A stretch of DNA of 64,000 nucleotides. It comes from Ischnura elegans. Taxonomy: Eukaryota; Arthropoda; Insecta; Odonata; Coenagrionidae. The stretch covers positions 47,554,881 to 47,618,880 of the forward strand of contig NC_060252.1 in NCBI RefSeq assembly GCF_921293095.1, read 5' to 3'. Below the pieces are notes generated by a model that made no database searches, was not told the origin of the DNA, and saw nothing but the letters and a program-made list of their open reading frames with translations. Numbering within the stretch: the stretch's first letter is position 1; each line of letters begins with the position of its first letter. Position numbers and translations under genes: made by a program. Below are positions 34,680 to 48,061 of the stretch, in pieces.

Positions 34680-37600
34680 GGATATAATAAAGCTACAATG
34701 TCATTGATGACTTATTGATTGATACAAATTCACAGCCCAAACTACCGGGCCGATCGAGTTGACATTTTCGGTGGTGAAACTAAAAAAAAATTCATCGGGA
34801 GGAAAAATCTCAAAATTCCGAAAAGTGCGACATTTTTCGATATATATCGAGTTGAATTAACATGGCAGCCTTATGGGACTAAAACTATTTCCTTAATTAC
34901 GACTAAACTTGGCGTCTCAGGGTAATCGTCTCCCATTGTCGTAAACTAGATTTTTTGGTCGATTTTTTGGTACCTTCGTTTTTCGTCGAACTCTTTCGAT
35001 CACTGTCGAAATAATTTTTGAAAATCGACAATGCTTTTCTTATGGACCAACTTTGGAATTTTTTTTGACCCAATTGCAAAAGTAGTAGGACCGTCGCCGC
35101 CTAATACAATTTATCTAATTTTTTACCTGATTTTTTGGCTATCTCGGAATTTTCGTATGTCGAATAGATTTCGAGTTATTAGCATTATCGAAATAACATT
35201 GTCGAGATAGGACGATCGATAAATATCGATTTGAGAGCTGGCGCTTCAAAATTAGGCTATTCAGCTCAAAAAAGCATGCCTACAAACGTACCTCCGGTAC
35301 GTCCAGGTTTTCATTTTTATTTAGATTTCGTAATATTTAACAAGTTATTTCATTCCGAAATATTCCCAAATTATTTTCTTGAGCCCGCGGCATCCGCCGC
35401 CATTCCTCCCCGCCAAGCGGGCGGTGGTCGGTCTCCGGAAGAAATACACGCATTTCCCTATCCCATTCATGTATTTAGGCGGGTGAAATTTGCGAAGGGC
35501 TGACAGGACTATACCCAGTAAAGCCTCACAGCATAACTTTTTAAAGTATTGATTTTTTCATTACGAAACCAGTATCGCATAGGCGACACTCATTTGTTAT
35601 GTATACGGATTTTGCATTGACATTGGCCATAGGCTTAGAAGGTGAATTTACTGCAATGGTGTAATGGAAAAGAGCATAACTTCCAAAGTATTTCACCTAG
35701 GCCTATGAAATTTAGCATATAGGTACATCATTGTATTGTTATTATGACCATATAAAATTAAGTCCAATTACGGCCATCACTTTCGATATATATCGAACCT
35801 ACGTTTTCTTTAATTCTATCGAATGTTAATAACTTATTGGAATACTCATCTCCGGGGGAAAGTTGTGCCGGCATTACATGTAAAAACGACCAACCAATTG
35901 AAAAAAAACAGATGTAATGGATATTACAGAGTACCGGTGTCAGTATAATCGAATTTTCGATTCGATTATTATAACTAAAATGAATATTGAGATAACTTTT
36001 TAAATATTTGCGGTAGATGAATGAAATTTGGTAAATTGGTACATATTGGTATTGCTCATAATTCAATGGGGAAATTTGTTTTGTATGTAGTCCCTTATTC
36101 GATATATATCGAATCTGCGTTTTCTTAAAATATATCGAATTGCTATAACACATACGATTCGGCATCCACGGGCTTATGCGCGATGGTAATAGATAATGGA
36201 TGACCATAGATGGAATTTCGAATCAATAGCGTTGAGCATTTTGCCGCACATATGTCAGTGTAATCGAACGTTCGATTCGATTATAATAAGAAATAGGAAT
36301 ATTAACATAACTTTGGAAGTATTTGAGGTAGATGAATGACATTTGGTAAATGGGTAGATATTGGTATTTGGCATCATGCACAGGGGATATACGTTTTGTA
36401 TTTTGTCTCACATTCGATATATATCGAATCTGCGTTTTCTTAAAATATATCGAATTGCTATAACACATACGATTTGGCATCCACGGGCTTATGCGCGATG
36501 GTAATAGATAATGGATGACCATAGATGGAATTTCGAATCAATAGCTTTGAGCATTTTGCCGCACATATGTCAGAGTAATCGAACGTTCGATTCGATTATA
36601 ATAAGAAATAGGAATATTGACATAACTTGAGAAGTGTTTAAGGTAGATGAATGAAATTTGGTAAATGGGTACATATTGGTATTTGGCGTAATGAACAGGG
36701 GATATACGTTTTGTATATCGTCTCACATTCGATATATATCGAAAGTGCGTTTTCTGCAAATGTATGGAATTGCTATACTACGTACAAATTAAGCATCCAC
36801 GGGCATAGTTGTGATTGAAATAGATAGTGGATCACCATAGAATGAAATTCGAAGAAATAAATATGAGAATTTTACCATACAGATGTCATTATAATCGAAG
36901 TTCGATTCGATTATTATATGAAATACGAATATTGACATAACTTGAGAATTATTTGAGATACATGAATGAAATTTGGTGAATGGGTACATATTGGTATTCC
37001 TCATAACGCACAGGGGAAATACGTTTCGTATGTCGTCTCACATTCGATATATATCGAATCCGCTTTTCATTAAAATATATCGAATTGCTATATCACATAG
37101 TATTTAGCATCCACGGGCAAAGTTTTGATGGCAATAGATATTTGATGACCATAGAACGCAACTTTAATCAATAGCAATGAGTATTTCACTGTACCGATGT
37201 CAGTATAATCGTAAGTTCGATTCGATTAATATCGCAAATACGAATATTGATATAACTTGATAAGTATTTCAGGTAGATCAAAGAAATTTGGTAAATGGGT
37301 ACATATTGGTATTTCTCATTATGCCAAGGGGAAATACGTTTTGTATGTAGCCTCACATTCGATATATATCGAATCTTCGTTTCCTTAAAATGTATCGATT
37401 TGCTATACCACGTAGGTTTTGGCATCCACGGGCATAGTTGAGAAGGTGAGAGATAGTGGATGACCATAGAATGAAAATTAATCAATATCTCTGAGCATTT
37501 TACTTTATGTATGTAAGTATATTCGAAATATCGGATCGATTATTATAACAAATACGAATATTGACATAACTTGAAAAGTATTTGAGGTAGATGAATGAAA

Positions 37601-38183
37601 TTTGGTAAATGAGTAAATATTGGTATTCTTCAAAATGCACATAGGACATATGTTTTGTATTTAGTCTCTCATTCGATATATATCGAAAATGCGAATACTT
37701 AAGGTGTATCACATTGCTTTACAACATAATATTTTGTATCCACGGGCATATTCGAGAAGGTTTATAGATAATGGATGAAAAGAATGAATTTGTATGGATA
37801 TTTTGATGAAAGTATGAATAGATTTGTGTATTTTTCAATACAGATGTCACTTTATTCATTAAATCGATTCGATTATTGTAGCAAATATTCAAATTGACAT
37901 ATCTTCATAACTATTTCCGTTAGAGGTATGAAATTTCGTATGTGAGTACATATTACTATTCTACTTCTGTCAAATAGAAATTAATAAAGACTATGGGCTA
38001 AGTTCCAATTAATATCAAATATGAGTTTTCATAAAATTAATCGACTGGCTTTACCTTTGACATGGTGAATTTCTCCAACTTTTCAACAACTTATGGACCC
38101 AAGACACAACTACTTATGACACAACGATACACACTATACCCTTCACTAACACGCTTGAAGAATTCAAGCATTATATACTCGTT
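34680..38183 (+). repeat. Array unit 7 (family B), 3504 bp, twin of unit 15
   Basis: Starts GGATATAATAAAGCTAC. ACGTACC hairpin 35286-35302 with loop TCC. The GCGGC stem has the variant loop ATCC, found otherwise only in unit 15. Seven monomers plus a degenerate one. Terminal hairpin 38153-38169. Matches unit 15 at offset 27084 as far as the window goes. Confidence 0.92.
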
Positions 38184-41100
38184 GGATAATATAAAGCTGC
38201 AAAACGATTGATGACTGACTGATTGATACAAATTCACAGCCCAAACTGCCGAATCGATCGAGATGAAATTTTCGGTGGTGAAACTAAAAAAAAATTCATC
38301 GGGAGAATAAATCTGAAAATTCCAAAAAGTGCGATACTTTTCGATATATATCGAGTTGAATTAACATGGCAGCCTTATGGGACTAAAATTATTTCCTTAA
38401 TTACGCCATGACTAGGCGTCTTAGGGTAATCGTCTCCCCTTGACGTAAACTAGATTTTTTGGTCGATTTTTTGATTCCTTGGTTTTTCGACGATCTCTTT
38501 CGATCATTGTCGAAATAATTTTTGAAAATCGACAATGCTTTTCTTATGGGCCAACTTTGGAATTTTTTTTGACCCACTTGCAGAAGTAGTTGAACGTTTG
38601 CCGCCTGATACGTTGTTTCTAATTTTTAGCCTGATTTTTTGGCTATCTCGGAAAATTCGTATGTCGAATAGATTCCGAGTTATTAGCATTATCGAAATAA
38701 CATTGTCGAGATAGGACGATCGATAAATATCGATTTGAGAGCTGGCGCTTCAAAATTAGGCTATTCAGCTCAAAAAAGCATGCCTACAAACGTACCTTCG
38801 GTACGTCCAGGTTTTCATTTTTATTTAGATTTCGTAATATTTAACGAGTTATTTCATTCCGAAATTTTCCCAAATTATTTTCTTGATCCCGCGGCAATCG
38901 CCGCCATTCCTCCCCGCCAAGCGGGCGGTGGTCGGTCTCCGGAAGAAATACACGCATTTCCCTATCCCATTCATGTATTTAGGCGGGTGAAATTTGCGGA
39001 GGGCTGACAGGACCTTTCCCAGTAAAGCCTCACGGCATAACTTTTTAAAGTATTGATTTTTTCATTACGAAACCAGTATCGCATAGGCGACACTCATTTG
39101 TTATGTATACGGATTTTGCATTGACATGGGCCCATGCTTTAGAAGGTGACTTTGCTGCTATGGTGAAACGGAAATGCGCATAACTTCCAAAGTATTTCAC
39201 CTAGGCCAATGAAATTTTGCGAACAGGTACATCATTGTATTATTATTATGACCATATAAAATTTAGTCCAATAATGTCCATCACTTTCGATATATATCGA
39301 ACCTACGTTTTCTTTAATTCTATCGAATGTAAATAACTATTTGAAATACATATCTTGAGAGTTACTTAGGCCGGCATAACATTTGAAACGACCAACCAAT
39401 GGAAAAAAAACAAATGACATGCGTATTTCCGAGAACCTATGTCAGTATAATCGAATTTTCGATTCGATTATTATAACTAAAATGAATATTGAGATAACTT
39501 GATAAGTATTTGAGGTAGGTTAATGAAATTTGGTAAATTGGTACATATTGGTATTCCTCATAATGCAATGGGGAAATATGTTTTGCATGTAGTCCCATAT
39601 TCGATATATATCGAATCTGCGTTTTCTGAAAATATATCGAATTGCTATAACACATACGATTCGGCATCCACGGGCATATGTGCGTTGGAAATAGATAGTG
39701 GATGACCGTAGAATGAATTTCGAATCAAAAGGTATGAGAATTTTGCCGTACAGATGTCATGGTAATCGAACGTTCGATTCGATTATAATAAGAAATAGGA
39801 ATGGTGGCATACCTTTCGAAGTTTTTCAGGTAGATGGATGAAATTTGGTAAATGGGTACAGATTGGTATTTGGCATAATGCACAGGGGATATACGTTGTG
39901 TATGTCGACTCACATTCGATATATATCGAATCTGCGTTTTCTTCAAATGTATCGAATTGCTATTGTAAGTAAAAATTAAGCATCCGAGGGCATAATTGTG
40001 ATGGTAATAGATAGTGGATGACCATAGAATGAAATTCGTATCAATAGCTATGAGATTTTTACCGTACATATGTCAGTATAATCGATAGTTCGATTCGATT
40101 ATTATAAGAATTACGAATATTGACAAAACTTGAGAATTATTTGAGGTGGAGGAATGAAATTTGGTAAATGGGCACATATTGGCATTCCACATAACGCACA
40201 GGGGAAATACGTTTTGCATGTCGTATCACATTCGATATATATCGAATACGCGTTTCCTTAAAATATATCGAATTGCTATATCACATATAATTTAGCATCC
40301 ACGGGCATAGTTGTGATGGTAATAGATATTTGATGACCATAGAACGAAACTCTAATCAATAGCGATGAGTATTTTACTGTACAGATGTCGGTATAATCGT
40401 AAGTTCGATTCGATTATTACGGCAAATACGTATGTTGATATAACTTGATAAGTATTTCAGGTAGATCAAAGAAATTTGGCAAATGGTTACGTATTGGTAT
40501 TCCTCATAATGCAAAAGGGAAAAATGTTTTGTATGTAGTCTCACATTCGATATATATCGAATCTGCAATTCCTTAAAATATATCGAATTGCTATACCACG
40601 TAGGTTTTAGCATCCACGGGCATAGTTGAGAAGGTGATAGATAGTGGATGACCATAGAATGAAATTCTAATCAATAGCTATGATCATTTTACTTTACACA
40701 TATAAGTTTATTCGAAATATCGATTCGATTATTTTAACCAAAACGAATAATGACTTAACTTGGTAAGTATTTGAGGTTGATGAATGAAATTTGGTAAATG
40801 AGTAAATATTGTAATTCTCCATACCGCACATAGGAAATATGTTTTGTATTTAGTCTCTCATTCGATATATATCGAATCTGCGATTACTTAAAATGTATCA
40901 AATTGTTTACAACATAATATTATGTATCCACGGGCATATATGAGGAGGTTTGTCGATAATGTATGAATAGAATGAATCGGTATGGATATTATGATGAAAG
41001 TAAGGATAGATTTGCGTATTTTTCCATACAGATGTCACTTTATACATAAGTTCGATTTGATTATTGTAGCAAATATGCAAATTGAAATATCTTCATAACT

Positions 41101-41370
41101 TTTTCAGTTAGAGGTATGAAATTTCGTGTGTGAGTACATATAAGTATCCCACTTGCTGTCAAATAGAAATAAATGAAGACAATGGGCTAAGTTCCAATTT
41201 ATATCAAATATGAATTTTCATAAAATCAACCGAATGGCTTTACCTTTCATATGGTGAATTTTTCGAACTTTTTAAATACTTATGGACCCAAGACCAAACT
41301 ACCTATGACACCACCATATCTCCTTACCCACCACGACACGCTTGAAGAATTCAAGCATTATATACTCGTT
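38184..41370 (+). repeat. Array unit 8 (family B), 3187 bp, identical type with 9 and 13
   Basis: Starts GGATAATATAAAGCTGC. ATGAAATTT boxes lie at 38263 (head) and 39209 (first tail monomer). Six monomers plus a degenerate one. Terminal hairpin 41340-41356. I saw no difference from units 9 and 13 in the stretches compared. Confidence 0.93.
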
Positions 41371-44300
41371 GGATAATATAAAGCTGCAAAACGATTGATG
41401 ACTGACTGATTGATACAAATTCACAGCCCAAACTGCCGAATCGATCGAGATGAAATTTTCGGTGGTGAAACTAAAAAAAAATTCATCGGGAGAATAAATC
41501 TGAAAATTCCAAAAAGTGCGATACTTTTCGATATATATCGAGTTGAATTAACATGGCAGCCTTATGGGACTAAAATTATTTCCTTAATTACGCCATGACT
41601 AGGCGTCTTAGGGTAATCGTCTCCCCTTGACGTAAACTAGATTTTTTGGTCGATTTTTTGATTCCTTGGTTTTTCGACGATCTCTTTCGATCATTGTCGA
41701 AATAATTTTTGAAAATCGACAATGCTTTTCTTATGGGCCAACTTTGGAATTTTTTTTGACCCACTTGCAGAAGTAGTTGAACGTTTGCCGCCTGATACGT
41801 TGTTTCTAATTTTTAGCCTGATTTTTTGGCTATCTCGGAAAATTCGTATGTCGAATAGATTCCGAGTTATTAGCATTATCGAAATAACATTGTCGAGATA
41901 GGACGATCGATAAATATCGATTTGAGAGCTGGCGCTTCAAAATTAGGCTATTCAGCTCAAAAAAGCATGCCTACAAACGTACCTTCGGTACGTCCAGGTT
42001 TTCATTTTTATTTAGATTTCGTAATATTTAACGAGTTATTTCATTCCGAAATTTTCCCAAATTATTTTCTTGATCCCGCGGCAATCGCCGCCATTCCTCC
42101 CCGCCAAGCGGGCGGTGGTCGGTCTCCGGAAGAAATACACGCATTTCCCTATCCCATTCATGTATTTAGGCGGGTGAAATTTGCGGAGGGCTGACAGGAC
42201 CTTTCCCAGTAAAGCCTCACGGCATAACTTTTTAAAGTATTGATTTTTTCATTACGAAACCAGTATCGCATAGGCGACACTCATTTGTTATGTATACGGA
42301 TTTTGCATTGACATGGGCCCATGCTTTAGAAGGTGACTTTGCTGCTATGGTGAAACGGAAATGCGCATAACTTCCAAAGTATTTCACCTAGGCCAATGAA
42401 ATTTTGCGAACAGGTACATCATTGTATTATTATTATGACCATATAAAATTTAGTCCAATAATGTCCATCACTTTCGATATATATCGAACCTACGTTTTCT
42501 TTAATTCTATCGAATGTAAATAACTATTTGAAATACATATCTTGAGAGTTACTTAGGCCGGCATAACATTTGAAACGACCAACCAATGGAAAAAAAACAA
42601 ATGACATGCGTATTTCCGAGAACCTATGTCAGTATAATCGAATTTTCGATTCGATTATTATAACTAAAATGAATATTGAGATAACTTGATAAGTATTTGA
42701 GGTAGGTTAATGAAATTTGGTAAATTGGTACATATTGGTATTCCTCATAATGCAATGGGGAAATATGTTTTGCATGTAGTCCCATATTCGATATATATCG
42801 AATCTGCGTTTTCTGAAAATATATCGAATTGCTATAACACATACGATTCGGCATCCACGGGCATATGTGCGTTGGAAATAGATAGTGGATGACCGTAGAA
42901 TGAATTTCGAATCAAAAGGTATGAGAATTTTGCCGTACAGATGTCATGGTAATCGAACGTTCGATTCGATTATAATAAGAAATAGGAATGGTGGCATACC
43001 TTTCGAAGTTTTTCAGGTAGATGGATGAAATTTGGTAAATGGGTACAGATTGGTATTTGGCATAATGCACAGGGGATATACGTTGTGTATGTCGACTCAC
43101 ATTCGATATATATCGAATCTGCGTTTTCTTCAAATGTATCGAATTGCTATTGTAAGTAAAAATTAAGCATCCGAGGGCATAATTGTGATGGTAATAGATA
43201 GTGGATGACCATAGAATGAAATTCGTATCAATAGCTATGAGATTTTTACCGTACATATGTCAGTATAATCGATAGTTCGATTCGATTATTATAAGAATTA
43301 CGAATATTGACAAAACTTGAGAATTATTTGAGGTGGAGGAATGAAATTTGGTAAATGGGCACATATTGGCATTCCACATAACGCACAGGGGAAATACGTT
43401 TTGCATGTCGTATCACATTCGATATATATCGAATACGCGTTTCCTTAAAATATATCGAATTGCTATATCACATATAATTTAGCATCCACGGGCATAGTTG
43501 TGATGGTAATAGATATTTGATGACCATAGAACGAAACTCTAATCAATAGCGATGAGTATTTTACTGTACAGATGTCGGTATAATCGTAAGTTCGATTCGA
43601 TTATTACGGCAAATACGTATGTTGATATAACTTGATAAGTATTTCAGGTAGATCAAAGAAATTTGGCAAATGGTTACGTATTGGTATTCCTCATAATGCA
43701 AAAGGGAAAAATGTTTTGTATGTAGTCTCACATTCGATATATATCGAATCTGCAATTCCTTAAAATATATCGAATTGCTATACCACGTAGGTTTTAGCAT
43801 CCACGGGCATAGTTGAGAAGGTGATAGATAGTGGATGACCATAGAATGAAATTCTAATCAATAGCTATGATCATTTTACTTTACACATATAAGTTTATTC
43901 GAAATATCGATTCGATTATTTTAACCAAAACGAATAATGACTTAACTTGGTAAGTATTTGAGGTTGATGAATGAAATTTGGTAAATGAGTAAATATTGTA
44001 ATTCTCCATACCGCACATAGGAAATATGTTTTGTATTTAGTCTCTCATTCGATATATATCGAATCTGCGATTACTTAAAATGTATCAAATTGTTTACAAC
44101 ATAATATTATGTATCCACGGGCATATATGAGGAGGTTTGTCGATAATGTATGAATAGAATGAATCGGTATGGATATTATGATGAAAGTAAGGATAGATTT
44201 GCGTATTTTTCCATACAGATGTCACTTTATACATAAGTTCGATTTGATTATTGTAGCAAATATGCAAATTGAAATATCTTCATAACTTTTTCAGTTAGAG

Positions 44301-44557
44301 GTATGAAATTTCGTGTGTGAGTACATATAAGTATCCCACTTGCTGTCAAATAGAAATAAATGAAGACAATGGGCTAAGTTCCAATTTATATCAAATATGA
44401 ATTTTCATAAAATCAACCGAATGGCTTTACCTTTCATATGGTGAATTTTTCGAACTTTTTAAATACTTATGGACCCAAGACCAAACTACCTATGACACCA
44501 CCATATCTCCTTACCCACCACGACACGCTTGAAGAATTCAAGCATTATATACTCGTT
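41371..44557 (+). repeat. Array unit 9 (family B), 3187 bp, direct duplicate of unit 8
   Basis: Offset 3187 from unit 8, adjacent and apparently identical. The terminal hairpin is 44527-44543; the unit is followed by a different unit type (GCATAATATAAAGC). Confidence 0.93.
44527..44557 (+). other. Unit-end hairpin and junction (example; present in every unit)
   Basis: GCTTGAA, loop GAA, TTCAAGC, then ATTATATACTCGTT to the unit end. The same hairpin closes all 14 complete units, including family A (16807, 20591), with a 14-16 base spacer that varies (ATTATAT, GATAAAAT or ACCCAATCG types) but always ends ACTCGTT. It is the most conserved element shared by both families at unit borders. Confidence 0.85.
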
Positions 44558-47500
44558 GCATAATATAAAGCTGCAAATTCATTGATGACTTATTCATTGA
44601 TACAAATTCGCAGCCCAAACTGCCGGGCCGATCGAGTTGAAATTTTCGGTGGTAAAAGTAAAAAAAAATTCATCGGGAGGAAAAATCTCAAAATTCCGAA
44701 AAGTGCGATACTTTTCGATATATATCGACTTGAATTAACATGGCAGACTTATGGGACTAAAACTATTTCCTTAATTACGCCATAACTAGGCGTCTTAGGG
44801 TAATCGTCTCCCCTTGACGTAAACTAGATTTTTTGGTCGATTTTTTGATTTCTTGGTGTTTCGACGATCTCTTTCGATCACTGTCGAAATAATTTTTGAA
44901 AATCGACAATGCTTTTCTTATGGGCAAACTTTGGATTTTTTTTTGACCCACTTGCAAAGGTAGTTGGACGTTCACCGCCTAAAACATTGTTTCTAATTTT
45001 TAGCCTGATTTTTCGGCTATCTCGGAATTTTCGTATGTCGAATATATTCCGAGTTATTAGCATTATCGAAATAACATTGTCGAGATAGGACGATCGATGA
45101 ATATCGATTTGAGAGCTGGCGCTTCAAAATTAGGCTATTCAGCTCAAAAAAGCATGCCTACAAACGTACCTCCGGTACGTCCAGGTTTTCATTTTTATTT
45201 AGATTTCGTAATATTTAACGAGTTATTTCATTCCGAAATTTTCCCAAATTGTATTCTTGAGCCCGCGGCAATCGCCGCCATTCCTCCCCGCCAAGCGGGC
45301 GGTGGTCGGTCTCCGGAAGAAATACACGCATTTCCCTATCCCATTCATGTATTTAGGCGGGTGAAATTTGCGGAGGGCTGACAGGACTATACCCAGTAAA
45401 GCCTCACGGCATAACTTTTTAAAGTATTGATTTTTTCATTACGAAACCAGTATCGCATAGGCGACACTCATTTGTTATGTATACGGATTTTGCATTGACA
45501 TGGGCCCATGCTTTAGAAGGTGACTTTGCTGCTATGGTGAAACGGAAATGCGCATAACTTCCAAAGTATTTCACCTAAGCCTATGAAATTTGGCGAAACG
45601 GTACATCATTGTATTGTGCATTTGACCATATAAAATGTAGTCCAGTACTGGCCATTACTTTCGATATATATCGAAACTACGTTTTCTTGGATTTTATCGA
45701 AAGCTAATAACTTATTGGAATACTCATATCCGGGGATAGTTGTGCCGGCATAACATGTGAACCGACCAACCAATGGAAAAAAAAAACAAATGACATGCGT
45801 ATTTCCGAGAACCTATGTCAGTATAATCGAATTTTCGATTCGATTATTATAACTAAAATGAATATTGAGATAACTTGATAAGTATTTGCGGTAGATGAAT
45901 GAAAATTGGTAAATTGGTACATATTGGTATTGCTCATAATTCAATGGGTAAATTTGTTTTGTATGTAGTCCCATATTCGATATATATCGAATCTGCGTTT
46001 TCTTAAAATATATCGAATTGCTATAACACATACGATTCGGCATCCACGGGCATATGTGCAATGGTAATAGTTAGTGGATGACCATAGAATGATTTTCGAA
46101 TCAATAGCTATGAGCATTTTGCCGTACAGATTTCAGTGTTATCGAACGTTCGATTCGATTATCATAAGAAGTAGGAATATTGACATAACTTGGGAAGTAT
46201 TTGAGGTAGATGAATGAAATTTGGTAAATGGGTAGATATTGGTATTTGGCATCATGCAGAGTGGATATACGTTTTGTATTTTGTCTCACATTCGATATAT
46301 ATCGAATCTGCGTTTTCTTAAAATATATCGAATTGCTATAACACATACGATTTGGCATCCACGGGCATATGCGCGATGGTAATAGATAATGGATGACCAT
46401 AGATTGAATTTCGAATCAATAGCTTTGAGCATTTTGCCGCACATATGTCAGTGTAATCGAACGTTCGATTCGATTGTAATAAGAAATAGGAATATTGACA
46501 TAACTTGAGAAATGTTTGAGGTAGATGAATGAAATTTGGTAAATGGGTACATATTGGTATTTGGCATAATGAATAGGGGATGTACGTTTTGTATGTCATC
46601 TCACATTCGATATATATCGAACCTGCGTTTTCTTCAAATGTATCGAATTGCTATACTACGTAAAAATTAAGCATCCACGGGCATAGTTGTGATTGAAATA
46701 GATAGTGGATCACCATAGAATTAAATTCAAAGAAATAAATATGAGAATTTTACCATACAGATGTCATTATAATCGAAGTTCGATTCGATTATTATATGAA
46801 ATACGAATATTGACATAACTTGAGAATTATTTGAGATACATGAATGAAATTTGGTGAATGGGTACATATTGGTATTCGTCATAACGCACATTGGAAATAC
46901 GTTTTGTATGTCGTCTCACATTCGATATATATCGAATCCGCTTTTCATTAAAATATATCGAATTGCTATATCACATAGTATTTAGCATCCACGGTTATAG
47001 CTGTGATGGTAATAGATATTTGATGACCATAGAACGAAACTTTAATCAATAGCAATGAGTATTTAACTGTACCGATGTCAGTATTATCGTAAGATCGATT
47101 CGATTATTACGGCAAATACGTTAATTGATATAACTTGATTAGTATTTCAGGTAGATCAAAGAAATTAGGTAAATGGATACATATTGGTATTCTTCTTAAT
47201 CCAATAGTGAAAAATGTTTTGAATGTAGTCTAACATTCGATATATATCGAATCTGCGTTTCCTTAAAATGTATCGATTTGCTATACCACGTAGGTTTTAG
47301 CATCCACGGGCATAGTTGAGAAGGTGAGAGATAGTGAATGACCATAGAATGAATATTAATCAATATCTCTGAGCATTTTACTTTATGTTTGTAAGTATAT
47401 TCTAAATATCGATTCGATTACTATAACAAATACGAATATTGACATAACTTGAAAAGTATTTGAGGTAGATGAATGAAATTTGGTAAATGAGTAAATATTG

Positions 47501-48061
47501 GTATTCTTCAAAATGCACATAGGACATATGTTTTGTATTTAGTCTCTCATTCGATATATATCGAAAATGCGATTACTTAAGGTGTATCACATTGCTTTAC
47601 AACATAATATTTTGTATCCACGGGCATATTCGAGAAGGTTTATAGATAATGGATGAATAGAATGAATTTGTATGGATATTTTGATGAAAGTATGAATAGA
47701 TTTGTGTATTTTTCAATACAGATGTCACTTTATTCATAAGTTCGATTCGATTATTGTAGCAAGTATGCAAATTGACATATCTTAATAACTATTTCAGTTA
47801 GAGGTATGAAATTTCGTGTGTGAGTACATATTAGTATTCCACTTGCTGTCAAATAGAAATTAATGAAGACTATGGGCTAAGTTCCCATTAATATCAAATA
47901 TGAGTTTTCATAAAATTAATCGAATGGCTTTACCTTTGACATGGTGAATTTCTCATACTTTTCAACAACTTATGGACCGAGGACCAGGCCACCATTCACA
48001 CCACCATATCTCCTTACCCACCACGACACGCTTGAAGAATTCAAGCGATAAAATACTCGTT
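44558..48061 (+). repeat. Array unit 10 (family B), 3504 bp
   Basis: Starts GCATAATATAAAGC. GC island: ACGTACC hairpin 45164-45180, GCGGC/GCCGC hairpin 45265-45278, CCGCC/GGCGG hairpin 45288-45302. Seven monomers plus a degenerate one. Terminal hairpin 48030-48046, with the GATAAAATACTCGTT ending. Confidence 0.9.
45164..45302 (+). other. GC-rich hairpin island of family B head (unit 10 as example)
   Basis: Three compact stem-loops within 140 bp of an otherwise AT-rich unit. The first is ACGTACC with GGTACGT, 7 bp, loop TTC or TCC depending on the unit. The second is GCGGC with GCCGC, loop AATC or ATCC. The third is CCGCC with GGCGG, loop AAGCG or AAACG. Differences between units noted here fall in the loops; the second stem loses its outermost pair in units 4 and 5. 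The first hairpin recurs at 21230, 24419, 27925, 32097, 35286, 38790, 41977, 45164, 48668, 52176, 55678, 58865 and 62370. Confidence 0.75.
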
